From assembly GCA_937988865.1 (NCBI GenBank), contig CALKHV010000123.1, forward strand, positions 1-30,810: DNA of 30,810 nt, given 5' to 3'. Origin of the DNA: an uncultured Propionibacteriaceae bacterium (GTDB taxonomy: Bacteria > Actinomycetota > Actinomycetes > Propionibacteriales > Propionibacteriaceae). Under the pieces are notes generated by a model. The model was not told the origin of the DNA. It did not search any database and was given only the letters and a program-made list of their open reading frames with translations. This document shows, in pieces, positions 15,575-25,375 of this stretch (position 1 is its first letter; each line of letters starts with the position of its first letter). The position numbers and the translations under genes were made by a program.

Positions 15575-17448
15575 CCGCCGGACCCGACCGCCGACCATCG
15601 GTCAGCGGGCCTGCCCGTCGCACGTCGCGTCCCAAGACCTTCTCGGCAGCCACGCGCGTTCCCCTCGCCGACTCGAAGCGCCGCATGCGCCGGATGCTCG
15701 TCGCCATGGCCATCGTCATGACGATCCTGATCGGACGCGATTTCCAGCTGCAGGCCTTCGACGCCCACACCTACGCGGTCGCGGCGGCGGCGAAGATGAA
15801 GTACAGCCACGAACTCATCCCCGAGCGGGGCAGCATCCTCGACCGCAACGGCCAGGTACTGGCGTCCACCGAACTCGCAGTGAGGGTCATCGCCGACCCG
15901 AACATGATCTCGAGGAACGGAGTGGATGCCAAGGTGACCATGGGCCCCAAGCAACGGGCCAAGGCCGCCGAAGCGCCGGCGGCCATCGCCGCCGTGCTGG
16001 CCAGTCATCTCGGGGGTACGGCCGACAGCTATCTGCCCGAACTCACCAGGAAGGCGAAGGACGGCTCCTACCTGATGTACGTCGTCCTGGCCCGCCAGGT
16101 CAGCGCGCTCACCTACAACGAGATCGCCAACGAACTGCGCGACGGCAACTGGTACGGCATCTACAAGGAGGACGACCCGGTCCGTCGCTACCCCTCGGGC
16201 GGTCTGGCCGCCAATGTGATCGGGTTCATGAACGGTGAGGGCAAGGCGGGGGGCGGGCTCGAGTTCGCGCTCGACGAGCAACTCAAGGGCACGGCTGGAC
16301 GCGAGTCCTACGACGCCGCCGCCTACGGCCGCATCCCCCTGGGCGACAACGTCCTCGTCCCGGCGGTCGACGGTACGGACTACACGACGACCATTGACGC
16401 CGGCATGCAGCTCATCGCTTCGCAGGCGCTCGCAGCAGGAATCCAGAAGGCTGCCGCAGCCTCCGGCATCTGCATCGTCATGAACAACAAGACCGGGGAG
16501 ATCCTGGCCATGGACTCCAGCCCCGGGTACGACTCCAACTTCCCGGGCAGGGCGACCGCAGCCAACCTGGGCAACCGGGCGGTCAGCGAGGTCTACGAGC
16601 CCGGCTCGGTGCAGAAGGTCCTGACGATGGGCGCCCTGCTCGATGCCGGCCTCATCACCCCCGACACCCGGGTCGAGGTGCCGGCCCGGCTGAAGTCGGG
16701 CGCCGGCTACATCAACGACGCTTTCTCCCATGGGACGCTCCCCCTGACCGCCCGCGGGATCGTCGCGAACTCCTCGAACATCGGCACGGCCATGCTGGCC
16801 TCCAAGATGGACAAGGCGACGCTGCGCGACTACCTCATCAGCTTCGGCCTCGGTCAGTCGACGGGGAGCGGGCTGCCGGGCGAGTCGGCGGGGGAGTTGC
16901 CGGACGCCGACATGCCTGATTACTCGCGCGACCAGATCGCCTTCGGCCAGGGACTGTCGGTCACCGCCCTCCAGGAGGCTGCCGCAATCGCCGGTCTGAC
17001 GAACGGTGGCATCTACAACGCCCCCACGATCATCTCGTCGGCCACGGACGGTGAAGGCAACCCCGTCGCGATCGATCGTGCGGAACCCCGTCGGATCATC
17101 TCGGCCGAGGCCTCGACCCAACTGCTCGACATGATGGAGTCGGTGATCACCAAGGTCGAGAGCCGCAAGATCGCCGGATACCGCACGGCGGGGAAGTCGG
17201 GCACCGCCGAGCGCTACGACGTTGCGGCCCAGGGGTACGAGGGCTACACCGCATCCTTCGTCGGCGTCGCACCCGTCGAGGACCCCCAGATCCTCGTCTA
17301 CGTCGTCCTCGACCAGCCGGTCAACGGTCACCAGGGCAGCGAGGTTGCCCTCCCGATCTACAAGGAGATCATGACGTTGGCCCTCGCGCGCTACGGCGTC
17401 CTGCCGTCGAACGACGAGGCCCCGCTGAGGCCCCTCACCTACAAATGA
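15571..17448 (+). CDS. ftsI: Septal peptidoglycan transpeptidase FtsI (PBP3, class B PBP)
   Basis: This is a 625-residue class B penicillin-binding protein. After a basic N-terminus and one membrane helix (about residues 41-56) comes the pedestal domain with PERGSILDRNGQVLAS. The transpeptidase domain has SVQK (346-349, SxxK nucleophile), SSN (401-403, SxN) and KSGT (542-545, KTG-like), in correct order. It cross-links septal peptidoglycan with FtsW. The GTG start at 15571 overlaps the ftsL stop by 4 nt (GTGA), and the stop overlaps murE by 4 nt. Confidence 0.95.
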   Translation: MTAGPDRRPSVSGPARRTSRPKTFSAATRVPLADSKRRMRRMLVAMAIVMTILIGRDFQLQAFDAHTYAVAAAAKMKYSHELIPERGSILDRNGQVLASTELAVRVIADPNMISRNGVDAKVTMGPKQRAKAAEAPAAIAAVLASHLGGTADSYLPELTRKAKDGSYLMYVVLARQVSALTYNEIANELRDGNWYGIYKEDDPVRRYPSGGLAANVIGFMNGEGKAGGGLEFALDEQLKGTAGRESYDAAAYGRIPLGDNVLVPAVDGTDYTTTIDAGMQLIASQALAAGIQKAAAASGICIVMNNKTGEILAMDSSPGYDSNFPGRATAANLGNRAVSEVYEPGSVQKVLTMGALLDAGLITPDTRVEVPARLKSGAGYINDAFSHGTLPLTARGIVANSSNIGTAMLASKMDKATLRDYLISFGLGQSTGSGLPGESAGELPDADMPDYSRDQIAFGQGLSVTALQEAAAIAGLTNGGIYNAPTIISSATDGEGNPVAIDRAEPRRIISAEASTQLLDMMESVITKVESRKIAGYRTAGKSGTAERYDVAAQGYEGYTASFVGVAPVEDPQILVYVVLDQPVNGHQGSEVALPIYKEIMTLALARYGVLPSNDEAPLRPLTYK

Positions 17449-19019
17449 ACGACACCAGCCCCGGGCCGCTGCGTCCCACCCACGTTGTCGCGCGGACGCT
17501 CGGCGAGGTCTTCGCCGGCACCGACGTCCGGTTGCCGATGGACGCCGAGGGCGTGCTCGTGAGCGGCATCCAGCTCGACTCGCGCACCGTGGGGGCGGGT
17601 GAGTTGTACGTTGCCCTCCCCGGCACCCGGACGCACGGGGCCTCGTTCGCCGCAGCAGCGGCCGGACGCGGGGCCGTCGCCGTGCTCACCGACGCCACCG
17701 GCGCGGAGTTGGCGGCCGGGGCGGATCTGCCGGTCTGCGAGTCGAGCGATCCGCGCCGCGACATGGCGCTCGCCGCGTCCACGATCTTCGGGTCGCCCAC
17801 CCATGAGTTGCTCATGCTCGGGCTCACGGGCACGAACGGCAAGACCACGACGGCCTTCCTCCTGGAAGCCGGCCTGACCGCCGCCGGGATGCACGTCGGG
17901 TCGATCGGCACCATCGGCTTCCGCCTCGACGGGGTCGACCTGGCCTCGAGCCGCACCACGATCACCACCCCAGAATCGCCCGACCTGCAGGCCCTCATGG
18001 CGGTCATGCTCGAGCGGGGCGCCACCGCCATCGCGATGGAGGTCTCGTCGCACGCGCTGGCCCTCCAGCGGGTTGACGGCGTGGGTTTCGACGTGGCCGG
18101 GTTCACCAATCTGGGACGCGACCACCTCGACTTCCACCCCACGATGGAGCACTACTTCGAGACCAAGGCAACCCTCTTCGAACCCCACCGGTGCCGTGTC
18201 GCGATCGTCAACATCGATGACGAGCACGGAGCGATCCTGGCGTCCCGCATCGTCGAGCGGGGTGCGCCGCGCCTGGTCACGACGGGTTTCAACGCCGACG
18301 CCGACTACCGCATCGTCGAGTGGACCACTGCACCGGGTGGTGGCTCCCTCGTCAAGGTGGAGGCCCCCGAGGGCCCCGTCGACCTCGCGCTCGACCTGCC
18401 GGGGGAGTTCAACGTGCGCAACGGGGTCACTGCCCTGGCCATGCTCGACGCCGCCGGCGTCGACCGGGCCTCCGCCCTCGCGGGCCTCGCCCACGCCCAG
18501 GTCCCCGGACGCATGGAGCGCGTCGATCTCGGCCGGGGTGCACCCACGGTCTTCGTCGACTTCGCCCATACGCCCCAGGCCATCGAGTCGGCCCTGGCGG
18601 CCATCCGGGCCCCGCGGGTCATCGCCGTACTCGGTGCCGGTGGCGACCGGGACGCCGAGAAGCGTCCCGAGATGGGTGCCGCGGCGGTCAGTGGGGCCGA
18701 CGTGGTCATCGTCACCGACGACAACCCACGAAGCGAAGACCCCGCGGCCATCCGGGGGGCCGTGGTCCGGGGTGCACTGGACGCGGTGGCCGGCGCAGCC
18801 ACGGGCAGTCGTGCGTCCCGGGTGGAGGTCGTCGAGCAACCCGGACGCCTGCAGGCCATCGAACGGGCCCTGCGCCTCGCGGGCCCCGACGACACGGTCG
18901 CCCTCCTGGGCAAGGGCCACGAGCACGGCCAGGAGGTCTCGGGCCAGGTGCTGGAATTCGACGATGTCGACGTCGCCCGTGCGAGGTGGGCCGTGGTCCA
19001 CAGAGTCGTGGAGGACTGA
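17445..19019 (+). CDS. murE: UDP-MurNAc-tripeptide ligase MurE, diaminopimelate type
   Basis: This 524-residue cytoplasmic Mur ligase adds the third residue to UDP-MurNAc-L-Ala-D-Glu using ATP. The P-loop is GTNGKTTT (129-136). DNPR at 426-429 is the motif that selects diaminopimelate over lysine; it does not separate meso- from LL-DAP. The other Mur ligase elements (TITTPESPDLQ, EVSSHAL, GKGHEHGQEV) are present. It starts at ATG 17445 with a 4-nt overlap with ftsI. Confidence 0.95.
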   Translation: MNDTSPGPLRPTHVVARTLGEVFAGTDVRLPMDAEGVLVSGIQLDSRTVGAGELYVALPGTRTHGASFAAAAAGRGAVAVLTDATGAELAAGADLPVCESSDPRRDMALAASTIFGSPTHELLMLGLTGTNGKTTTAFLLEAGLTAAGMHVGSIGTIGFRLDGVDLASSRTTITTPESPDLQALMAVMLERGATAIAMEVSSHALALQRVDGVGFDVAGFTNLGRDHLDFHPTMEHYFETKATLFEPHRCRVAIVNIDDEHGAILASRIVERGAPRLVTTGFNADADYRIVEWTTAPGGGSLVKVEAPEGPVDLALDLPGEFNVRNGVTALAMLDAAGVDRASALAGLAHAQVPGRMERVDLGRGAPTVFVDFAHTPQAIESALAAIRAPRVIAVLGAGGDRDAEKRPEMGAAAVSGADVVIVTDDNPRSEDPAAIRGAVVRGALDAVAGAATGSRASRVEVVEQPGRLQAIERALRLAGPDDTVALLGKGHEHGQEVSGQVLEFDDVDVARARWAVVHRVVED

Positions 19020-19020
19020 G

Positions 19021-20457
19021 ATGCGCGAGCTGAGCACTGCAGACCTGGCGGCCGTCACCTCGGGGACGCTGGTCGGACCGATTGTCACGGTGGGCCCCGA
19101 CGTTGTCATCGACACCCGGCTGGCCTCACCGGGCTGCCTCTTCGTCGCCCTCCCGGGTGAGCGGGTCGACGGACACGACTTCACGGGCGCTGCGGCCGAG
19201 GCGGGCGCCGCCGCCGTGCTCGCCTCCCGCACCACGGACGCACCTCTTCCCCACGTGATCGTGGACGACCCGGTCGCGGGCCTCTCGGCCCTGGCCCACC
19301 ACGTCGTCACGACGGCCGACGACCTCACCGTCTTCGCGATCACCGGCTCGTCCGGCAAGACCAGCACCAAGGACCTGCTCGCGCAGGTGCTCGAGTCGGA
19401 CGCCCCGACCGTGTCGCCGGTCGGATCCTTCAACAACGAGATCGGCGTGCCCCTGACGGCCTGCAAGGTCGGCCCGCAGACCCGCTACCTCGTGAGCGAG
19501 ATGGGCGCCCGCGGCATCGGACACGTGGCGTGGCTGTGCTCGATCGTCCCGCCCGAGATCTCCCTGGTCCTCAACGTCGGCACCGCGCACATCGGCGAGT
19601 TCGGCACCCGCGAGGTCATCGCGCAGGCGAAGGGCGAGATCGTCGAGGCGTTGACGCCCGACGGCTGGGCCGTGCTCAACGCGGACGACCCCCTCGTAGC
19701 GTCCATGGCGTCCCGAACCCGTGGACGCGTGGCCTGGTTCTCGGTCGGGACCGAGCCCCCCGTCGACGCGGCGCTCTCGGTGCGTGCACTCGACATCGAG
19801 GGGAACGACCTGCAGCAGTTCTCGTTCACACTGGCCGTCACGGGCAGTGACCAGGCCGCCGAGGCACACGCGGTGCACCTGCAGGGCATGGGACGCCACC
19901 AGGTCGCCAACGCCGTGGCGGCTGCGGCCGCGGCCATCGCGGCCGGACTCGCCCCTGCCGCCGTCGCCACCGCGCTCTCGGCGGCGACCTCCCGCTCCCG
20001 CTGGCGCATGGAACTCGCCCGTGCCGCCGGTGGCGCCGTGATCATCAACGACGCCTACAACGCGAACCCCGATTCGATGCTGGCGGCCATCACCACGCTG
20101 GCCGAGGTGGCCTCGGCCCGTCGCCTCACCCACCCCGACTGTCGGGCCGTCGCCATCCTCGGCGACATGCTCGAACTGGGCGAGGAGTCCGCTTCCCTGC
20201 ACGCAACCGTGGGACGCCAGGTCGCCGCCGCCGGCGTCGATGTCCTCCTCAGTGTGGGCGACTTCGCCGACGACATGGTGGCCGGGGCGGGAGCGCTGGG
20301 CGATCGAGCGCGCGCCGTGGCCTTCGGAGAGGTCGTGACGTCGGTAGATTTGCTGGCGTCCGACGTCGTGCTCGTCAAGGCTTCGCGGGGCATCGGTCTC
20401 GAGAGGATCGTCGAGGCCCTCGCCGCCGAGGCACCCGGGGCAGGAGAAGAACAGTGA
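19021..20457 (+). CDS. murF: UDP-MurNAc-tripeptide-D-Ala-D-Ala ligase MurF
   Basis: This 478-residue Mur ligase adds D-Ala-D-Ala, completing the pentapeptide. It has ITGSSGKTSTKDLL (K113), FNNEIGVPLT, EMGARGIGHVAWL and INDAYNANPDSM, all MurF hallmarks. ATG at 19021 follows the murE stop by 1 nt with GAGGACTGAG upstream. The frame is open further upstream inside murE, but that part is a shadow. The stop overlaps mraY by 4 nt. Confidence 0.95.
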   Translation: MRELSTADLAAVTSGTLVGPIVTVGPDVVIDTRLASPGCLFVALPGERVDGHDFTGAAAEAGAAAVLASRTTDAPLPHVIVDDPVAGLSALAHHVVTTADDLTVFAITGSSGKTSTKDLLAQVLESDAPTVSPVGSFNNEIGVPLTACKVGPQTRYLVSEMGARGIGHVAWLCSIVPPEISLVLNVGTAHIGEFGTREVIAQAKGEIVEALTPDGWAVLNADDPLVASMASRTRGRVAWFSVGTEPPVDAALSVRALDIEGNDLQQFSFTLAVTGSDQAAEAHAVHLQGMGRHQVANAVAAAAAAIAAGLAPAAVATALSAATSRSRWRMELARAAGGAVIINDAYNANPDSMLAAITTLAEVASARRLTHPDCRAVAILGDMLELGEESASLHATVGRQVAAAGVDVLLSVGDFADDMVAGAGALGDRARAVAFGEVVTSVDLLASDVVLVKASRGIGLERIVEALAAEAPGAGEEQ

Positions 20458-21527
20458 AGAACATCCTTTTCGCAGGTGCCCTGGCCATGGCCGGGACGCT
20501 GTTCGGGACCCATCTGCTGATCCGTTTCCTGGTCCACAAGGGGTACGGGCAGTTCATCCGCGACGACGGTCCCACATCGCACCACACCAAGCGCGGCACC
20601 CCGACGATGGGCGGTCTCGTCATCATCGTGGCGTCCGTCCTGGGCTACTTCCTGGCCCACCTGATCACCATGACGCGGGTCTCGGCGTCCGCGCTGTTGA
20701 TCATCTACCTGTTCGTCGCGCTGGGCTTCGTCGGGTTCCTGGACGACTGGACCAAGATCTCCCGGCAACGTTCCCTGGGTCTCAACGGTCGGGCCAAGCT
20801 CATCCTGCAGGGCCTGATCGGCGCGTCCTTCGCGTACCTGTCCCTGACCCAGTTCAAGGACTTCCGAGGCAATCACCCGGCGTCCACATTCGTGTCGGCG
20901 CTGCGTGACATCGACTGGCTGAAGCTGCCACTTCTCCTCGCCATCATCTGGATCATGATCCTGATCGCAGCCGCCTCCAACGCCGTCAACCTCACCGACG
21001 GGCTGGACGGGCTGGCCACCGGGGCGGCCACCATGGTCTTCGTCGCCTACGCCCTGCTCAACATGTGGCAGCGCAACCAGTGGTGTGGCAGTGCGCCCAC
21101 CGCCGGGCCGCTGTGTTACGAGGTGCGCAATCCGCAGGACCTGGCCGTCGTCTCGATGGCCCTCGCCGGCGCCTGCTTCGGCTTCCTCTGGTGGAACGCC
21201 AAGCCCGCCAAGATCTTCATGGGTGACACCGGCTCGCTCGCCATCGGCGGGGCAGTGGCGGGGCTCGCGATCTTCTCGCGCACCCAACTGCTCCTCGTCA
21301 TCATCGGTGGGCTGTTCGTGCTGATCACGATGTCGGTCATCCTGCAGGTCGGGGTCTTCAAGCTCACCAAGGGCAAGCGACTGTTCCGCATGGCGCCGCT
21401 GCAGCACCACTTCGAGCTCGTGGGGTGGAGCGAGGAGACCATCGTGATCCGCTTCTGGATCATCTGTGGCCTGTCTGTCGCGGCCGGCCTCGGCATCTTC
21501 TACGGCGAGTGGGTGGCGCAGCAGTGA
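20454..21527 (+). CDS. mraY: Phospho-MurNAc-pentapeptide transferase MraY
   Basis: This 357-residue polytopic membrane enzyme (about ten helices) transfers phospho-MurNAc-pentapeptide to undecaprenyl phosphate to make lipid I. It shows the MraY motifs DDGPTSHHTKRGTPTMGG, FLDDWTKI, NLTDGLDGLATG, FMGDTGSLAIGG and PLQHHFEL. The GTG start at 20454 overlaps the murF stop by 4 nt. Confidence 0.95.
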   Translation: MKNILFAGALAMAGTLFGTHLLIRFLVHKGYGQFIRDDGPTSHHTKRGTPTMGGLVIIVASVLGYFLAHLITMTRVSASALLIIYLFVALGFVGFLDDWTKISRQRSLGLNGRAKLILQGLIGASFAYLSLTQFKDFRGNHPASTFVSALRDIDWLKLPLLLAIIWIMILIAAASNAVNLTDGLDGLATGAATMVFVAYALLNMWQRNQWCGSAPTAGPLCYEVRNPQDLAVVSMALAGACFGFLWWNAKPAKIFMGDTGSLAIGGAVAGLAIFSRTQLLLVIIGGLFVLITMSVILQVGVFKLTKGKRLFRMAPLQHHFELVGWSEETIVIRFWIICGLSVAAGLGIFYGEWVAQQ

Positions 21528-22984
21528 CGCGTGACTGGCTCCCCGCCGCCGACCGGACGTCGCCCTGGTCGCAGGCCACCGTGCTCGTGGCCGGGCTCGG
21601 CGCGTCCGGGTTCGCCGCCGCCGACGGCCTCCTCGAGTTCGGCGCGAACGTTCGCGTCCGCGACGAGACCGAGTCGGACGCGAACGCCGAGAAGGGCAAG
21701 CTCCTCGAGATCCTGGACGCGGACGTCCGGCTGGGTGCCGGCGCAACCTCGACCCTGGACGACGACGTCGACCTGGTGATCGCGTCGCCGGGGTGGCGTC
21801 CGACTGCCCCGTTGCTCGCCCAGGCCGCCGCGCGCGGCATCCCGATCTGGGGCGAGGTAGAGCTGGCCTGGCGTCTGCAGCACCCCGACCGGGTCGTGCC
21901 GTGGCTCGGCATCACCGGCACCAACGGCAAGACCACGACCACGCAGATGGTCGAGTCGATGCTCCGCGCCGCCGGCCTCCGGACATCTGCGGTCGGCAAC
22001 ATCGGACGCCCGGTCATGGAGGCCGTGCTGGACGCCGAGCCCTACGACGTCCTCGCAGTCGAGTTGTCGAGCTTCCAGCTGCACTGGATGCACACGGTCT
22101 CGTTGCACTCCGCAGCTGTCCTGAACCTTCAGCCCGACCACCTGGAGTGGTACGCCCACGAGGCCGATCCCCTGGCCGCGTACGGCGCTGACAAGGCCAA
22201 GATCTACCGCGACGTGCAGGCGTCGTGCGTCTACAACGTCGCCGACCCCGCGACCGAACGCATGGTCGAGGACGCCGACGTCATCGATGGCGCCCGGGCC
22301 ATCGGGTTCACGCTGGGCATCCCCGCGGTCAGCATGCTCGGAGTCGTCGACGACCTGCTCGTCGACCGTGCGTTCGTGATGCAGCGCCGCGACTCCGCCA
22401 TGGAGCTTGCCAAGCTCGCCGACGTCCAGCCCCAAGCCCCTCACAACATCGAGAACGCCCTGGCCGCAGCCGCCCTCGCTCGCAGTTTCGGCGTCCCTCC
22501 CGCCGCTGTGGGCCAGGGACTGCGCAACCTCGTCCTCGGCGGGCACCGGATCCAGACGATCCGGGAACTCGACGGCGTCCGCTTCGTTGACGACTCCAAG
22601 GCGACCAACCCGCACGCCGCCAACTCGTCGATGCGGGCCTTCGAGTCGATCGTGTGGGTCGCCGGCGGGCAGGCCAAGGGGACGAGCTTCGACGACCTCG
22701 TCGTCGCGCACGCGTCCCGCCTGCGCGGGGCCGTGCTGCTGGGCGTCGACCGGCACGTGATCGCGGACGCACTTGCCCGACACGCCCCCGATGTCCCCGT
22801 CGTCGTCATCGACTCATCCGACACTGGTGCGATGGAAACGGCGGTGAGGGCCGCCGCTTCCATGGCGCGCCGTGGTGACACGGTCCTGTTGGCACCCGGA
22901 TGCGCGAGCAAGGACATGTATTCCGGCTACGACGCGCGTGGTGACGCCTTCACCGCTGCCGTGGCCGGACTCGACGGGAGCTGA
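21524..22984 (+). CDS. murD: UDP-MurNAc-L-alanine-D-glutamate ligase MurD
   Basis: This 486-residue Mur ligase adds D-glutamate to UDP-MurNAc-L-Ala. It has the N-terminal dinucleotide-like fold (VLVAGLGASGFAAAD), the P-loop GITGTNGKTTTTQM (K136), ELSSFQL, NLQPDHLEWY and a C-terminal LLAPGCASKDMYSGYDARGD. GTG at 21524 overlaps the mraY stop by 4 nt and is preferred over any start inside mraY. Confidence 0.95.
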   Translation: MTRDWLPAADRTSPWSQATVLVAGLGASGFAAADGLLEFGANVRVRDETESDANAEKGKLLEILDADVRLGAGATSTLDDDVDLVIASPGWRPTAPLLAQAAARGIPIWGEVELAWRLQHPDRVVPWLGITGTNGKTTTTQMVESMLRAAGLRTSAVGNIGRPVMEAVLDAEPYDVLAVELSSFQLHWMHTVSLHSAAVLNLQPDHLEWYAHEADPLAAYGADKAKIYRDVQASCVYNVADPATERMVEDADVIDGARAIGFTLGIPAVSMLGVVDDLLVDRAFVMQRRDSAMELAKLADVQPQAPHNIENALAAAALARSFGVPPAAVGQGLRNLVLGGHRIQTIRELDGVRFVDDSKATNPHAANSSMRAFESIVWVAGGQAKGTSFDDLVVAHASRLRGAVLLGVDRHVIADALARHAPDVPVVVIDSSDTGAMETAVRAAASMARRGDTVLLAPGCASKDMYSGYDARGDAFTAAVAGLDGS

Positions 22985-22989
22985 GGACG

Positions 22990-24222
22990 TTGGCCACGAT
23001 CACCACGACGCAGGTGCGGAGGACCAGGTTCGGGCCTCTCAGCGAGGCCATGGGTCGCCCGATGTTCGACTACTACCTGGTGCTCGTCAGCGCTGCCCTG
23101 CTGGCCGCGCTCGGGGCACTCATGGTGCTGTCGTCGTCCTCGGTCGAGGCCCAGGCCCGCGGGCTGAACCCGTACTACTACGCCCAGCGCCAGGCGCTCT
23201 TCCTGGCCGTCTCGGTGCCGATCGCGCTCGTCGCGAGCCGGCTCAACGAGAAGTCGCTCAAGGCACTGGGCTGGATCGGCATGGTCGTGTCGATCGTGCT
23301 GCTCATCGCCGTCTTCACGCCCCTGGGTACCGACCAGGGCAAGGGCAACCGGGCCTGGCTCGACCTCGGCGTGATGTCGGTGCAGCCGTCCGAGTTCGCC
23401 AAACTGGCCCTCGTGGTCTGGGCCGCGGCAGTGCTCTCGACCAAGCAGAAGCTGCTCGACCAGCCACGCCACCTTCTCTGGCCTCTCCTCGCGGGCTTCA
23501 TGATCATCGAAGCGCTCGTGCTCGCCGAGCACGACCTCGGCACCGCCATGGTGATCGGCGCCATCATCTTCGGCATCCTCTGGGTGGTGGGCGCCCCCCT
23601 GCGCTACATCGGTGCACTGCTGGGGGCCGCCCTGCTGGCGGTGGTCGCACTCGTCGCCTACAGCCCCAACCGCATGACCCGCATCTTCGCCTTCCTGCGT
23701 CCCGGGGTCGACGACCCGAACGCCTCGCAGCAGCCGATCAGCGCGGTGTACGCGTTGGCCACGGGCGGCTGGTGGGGCGTCGGGCTGGGTGGTTCGCGCC
23801 AGAAGTGGGGCGGCCTGTACGACGGGGCGAAGAACGACTTCGTCTTCGCGGTGCTGGGCGAGGAACTGGGTCTGGTGGGCGCCCTCACGGTTCTGCTGCT
23901 CTTCGCGGCGCTCGGCTGGGGTGGCATGAGGATCGCCATGAAGGCCGAATCCATGTTCGTCCGCATCACGGCGGCCGGCATCACGGCCTGGCTCATGTTC
24001 CAGACCCTCTGCAATGTGGGCGTGGCCATGAAGATGCTCCCTGTCGTGGGCGTGCCCCTGCCCTTCATCTCCGCCGGCGGTTCGGCGCTGCTCAGCAACC
24101 TCGCGGCGGTCGGCGTCCTGCTCGCCTGCGCCCGCCTCGAACCGGACGCCCGCAAGGCCATCGAGGCGCGTCGGGCGAAGCCGCGCCCGCGAGTCACTAC
24201 GGTGGTGGATGGCGGGCACTGA
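22990..24222 (+). CDS. ftsW: Septal SEDS peptidoglycan glycosyltransferase FtsW
   Basis: This 410-residue SEDS-family membrane protein (about ten helices) polymerises lipid II at the septum with FtsI. Conserved segments include VMSVQPSEFAKLALV, AEHDLGTAMVIG, the large loop with PISAVYALATGGWWGVGLG and PLPFISAGGSALLSNL. The start appears to be TTG at 22990, with GGGAG (22976-22980) 9 nt upstream and a short cytoplasmic N-terminus before helix 1; a GTG at 23014 is possible. The gene starts 5 nt after murD. Confidence 0.93.
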   Translation: MATITTTQVRRTRFGPLSEAMGRPMFDYYLVLVSAALLAALGALMVLSSSSVEAQARGLNPYYYAQRQALFLAVSVPIALVASRLNEKSLKALGWIGMVVSIVLLIAVFTPLGTDQGKGNRAWLDLGVMSVQPSEFAKLALVVWAAAVLSTKQKLLDQPRHLLWPLLAGFMIIEALVLAEHDLGTAMVIGAIIFGILWVVGAPLRYIGALLGAALLAVVALVAYSPNRMTRIFAFLRPGVDDPNASQQPISAVYALATGGWWGVGLGGSRQKWGGLYDGAKNDFVFAVLGEELGLVGALTVLLLFAALGWGGMRIAMKAESMFVRITAAGITAWLMFQTLCNVGVAMKMLPVVGVPLPFISAGGSALLSNLAAVGVLLACARLEPDARKAIEARRAKPRPRVTTVVDGGH

Positions 24223-24268
24223 CCCGTCAGGCCGCCGCCACCCCCGCCCGCAGGTCAGGAGTCAACCC

Positions 24269-25375
24269 ATGGTCAATGTCGTGCTCGCCGGTGGCGGGAC
24301 GGCCGGTCACACCTCGCCGCTGATCGCGACGGCCGAGGCGCTGAGGTTGGCGTCCGACGTCACGATCACCTGCATCGGCACGCCGAAGGGTCTTGAGACC
24401 AGGGTGATCCCGGACGCAGGCCTCACCCTCGAACTCATCCCGCCGGTTCCGCTGCCGCGCAAACCCAGCCCGGCCCTGTTGAGCGTCCCGATCCGACTTC
24501 GGGATGCCGTGGCCCGCGCGAAGGCCATCCTGACCGACCACGACGCCGACGTTCTCGTCGGCTTCGGTGGCTACGTCTCGATGCCCGCCTACCTGGCGGC
24601 GCGTCGGCTCAAGCTCCCCATCGTCATCCACGAACAGAACGCCGTCCCCGGCCTCGCCAACCGGGTTGCGGCCAGGTTCGCAGCCCGCGTCACGGTGACT
24701 TTCCCCGACACCCCGCTCCCGGGCGCCGAGGTCGTCGGTCTTCCCGTGCGACGCGCGTTGAGCGACCTGGCGCACTCCGGACGTGCCTCCCGGCAGGAGG
24801 GCTCGCGCGAGCTCTTCGGGCTCGACGCGAACCGTCCCACGCTGCTGGTCTCGGGCGGCAGCCAGGGTGCACGCAGCATCAACACCGCGCTCCTCGGGGC
24901 CCGCGACGCCCTCCTGGCCGCCGGAGTGCAGGTCCTGCACGTCTGGGGTGCGAAGAACTTCCCCGAGGACGCCCAGGTGGTCACCGACCCGACGACGCAC
25001 GCCAGGTACGTCCCCGTCGCGTACGTCGATCGCATGGAGCAGGCCTACTGCGCGGCCGACCTCATGCTCGGACGTTCGGGCGCCGGCACGGTCGTCGAGA
25101 CCGCGATCGTGGGCCTTCCGGGCGTGTTCGTCCCGTTGCCGCACGGCAACGGGGAGCAGGCACGAAATGCGTCCGCCCTCGTCGCGGCCGGGGGTGCGGT
25201 GCTGATCACCGACGCCGACCTGACTGCCGAGAGACTCACGTCCGACGTGCTGGGACGCGTCGACAGGCCCGAGGTGCTGGCCGCGATGTCGCACGCAGGC
25301 AGGGCCCTCATGTCGGCGGACGCAGCGTCGAAGCTGGCGTCCATCGTGCTCCAGGTGGCCGGGGGGACGGCCTGA
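24269..25375 (+). CDS. murG: Lipid II synthase MurG (GlcNAc transferase)
   Basis: This 368-residue GT-B glycosyltransferase adds GlcNAc to lipid I on the inner membrane face. It has NVVLAGGGTAGHTSPLIA at the N-terminus, FGGYVSMPAYLAA, HEQNAVPGLANR, VSGGSQGARSIN and RSGAGTVVE. ATG at 24269 has AGGAG (24257-24261) 7 nt upstream and begins right at the first conserved strand; an earlier in-frame ATG at 24209 lies within ftsW. The 46-nt gap to ftsW is the longest between ftsL and ftsQ and holds only weak hairpins. The stop overlaps murC by 1 nt. Confidence 0.95.
   Translation: MVNVVLAGGGTAGHTSPLIATAEALRLASDVTITCIGTPKGLETRVIPDAGLTLELIPPVPLPRKPSPALLSVPIRLRDAVARAKAILTDHDADVLVGFGGYVSMPAYLAARRLKLPIVIHEQNAVPGLANRVAARFAARVTVTFPDTPLPGAEVVGLPVRRALSDLAHSGRASRQEGSRELFGLDANRPTLLVSGGSQGARSINTALLGARDALLAAGVQVLHVWGAKNFPEDAQVVTDPTTHARYVPVAYVDRMEQAYCAADLMLGRSGAGTVVETAIVGLPGVFVPLPHGNGEQARNASALVAAGGAVLITDADLTAERLTSDVLGRVDRPEVLAAMSHAGRALMSADAASKLASIVLQVAGGTA

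Noticed and set aside
15226..17331. Minus-strand open frame of 701 codons opposite ftsL/ftsI
   Set aside because: It is antisense to FtsI with all catalytic motifs intact; the predicted protein is a compositionally biased shadow.
17439..19466. Minus-strand open frame of 675 codons opposite murE/murF
   Set aside because: It is antisense to two conserved Mur ligases and has no recognisable domains or ribosome site.
24212..24251. Weak nested hairpins between ftsW and murG
   Set aside because: The stems are only 5-6 bp, have no T-tract, and are expected by chance at this GC content.
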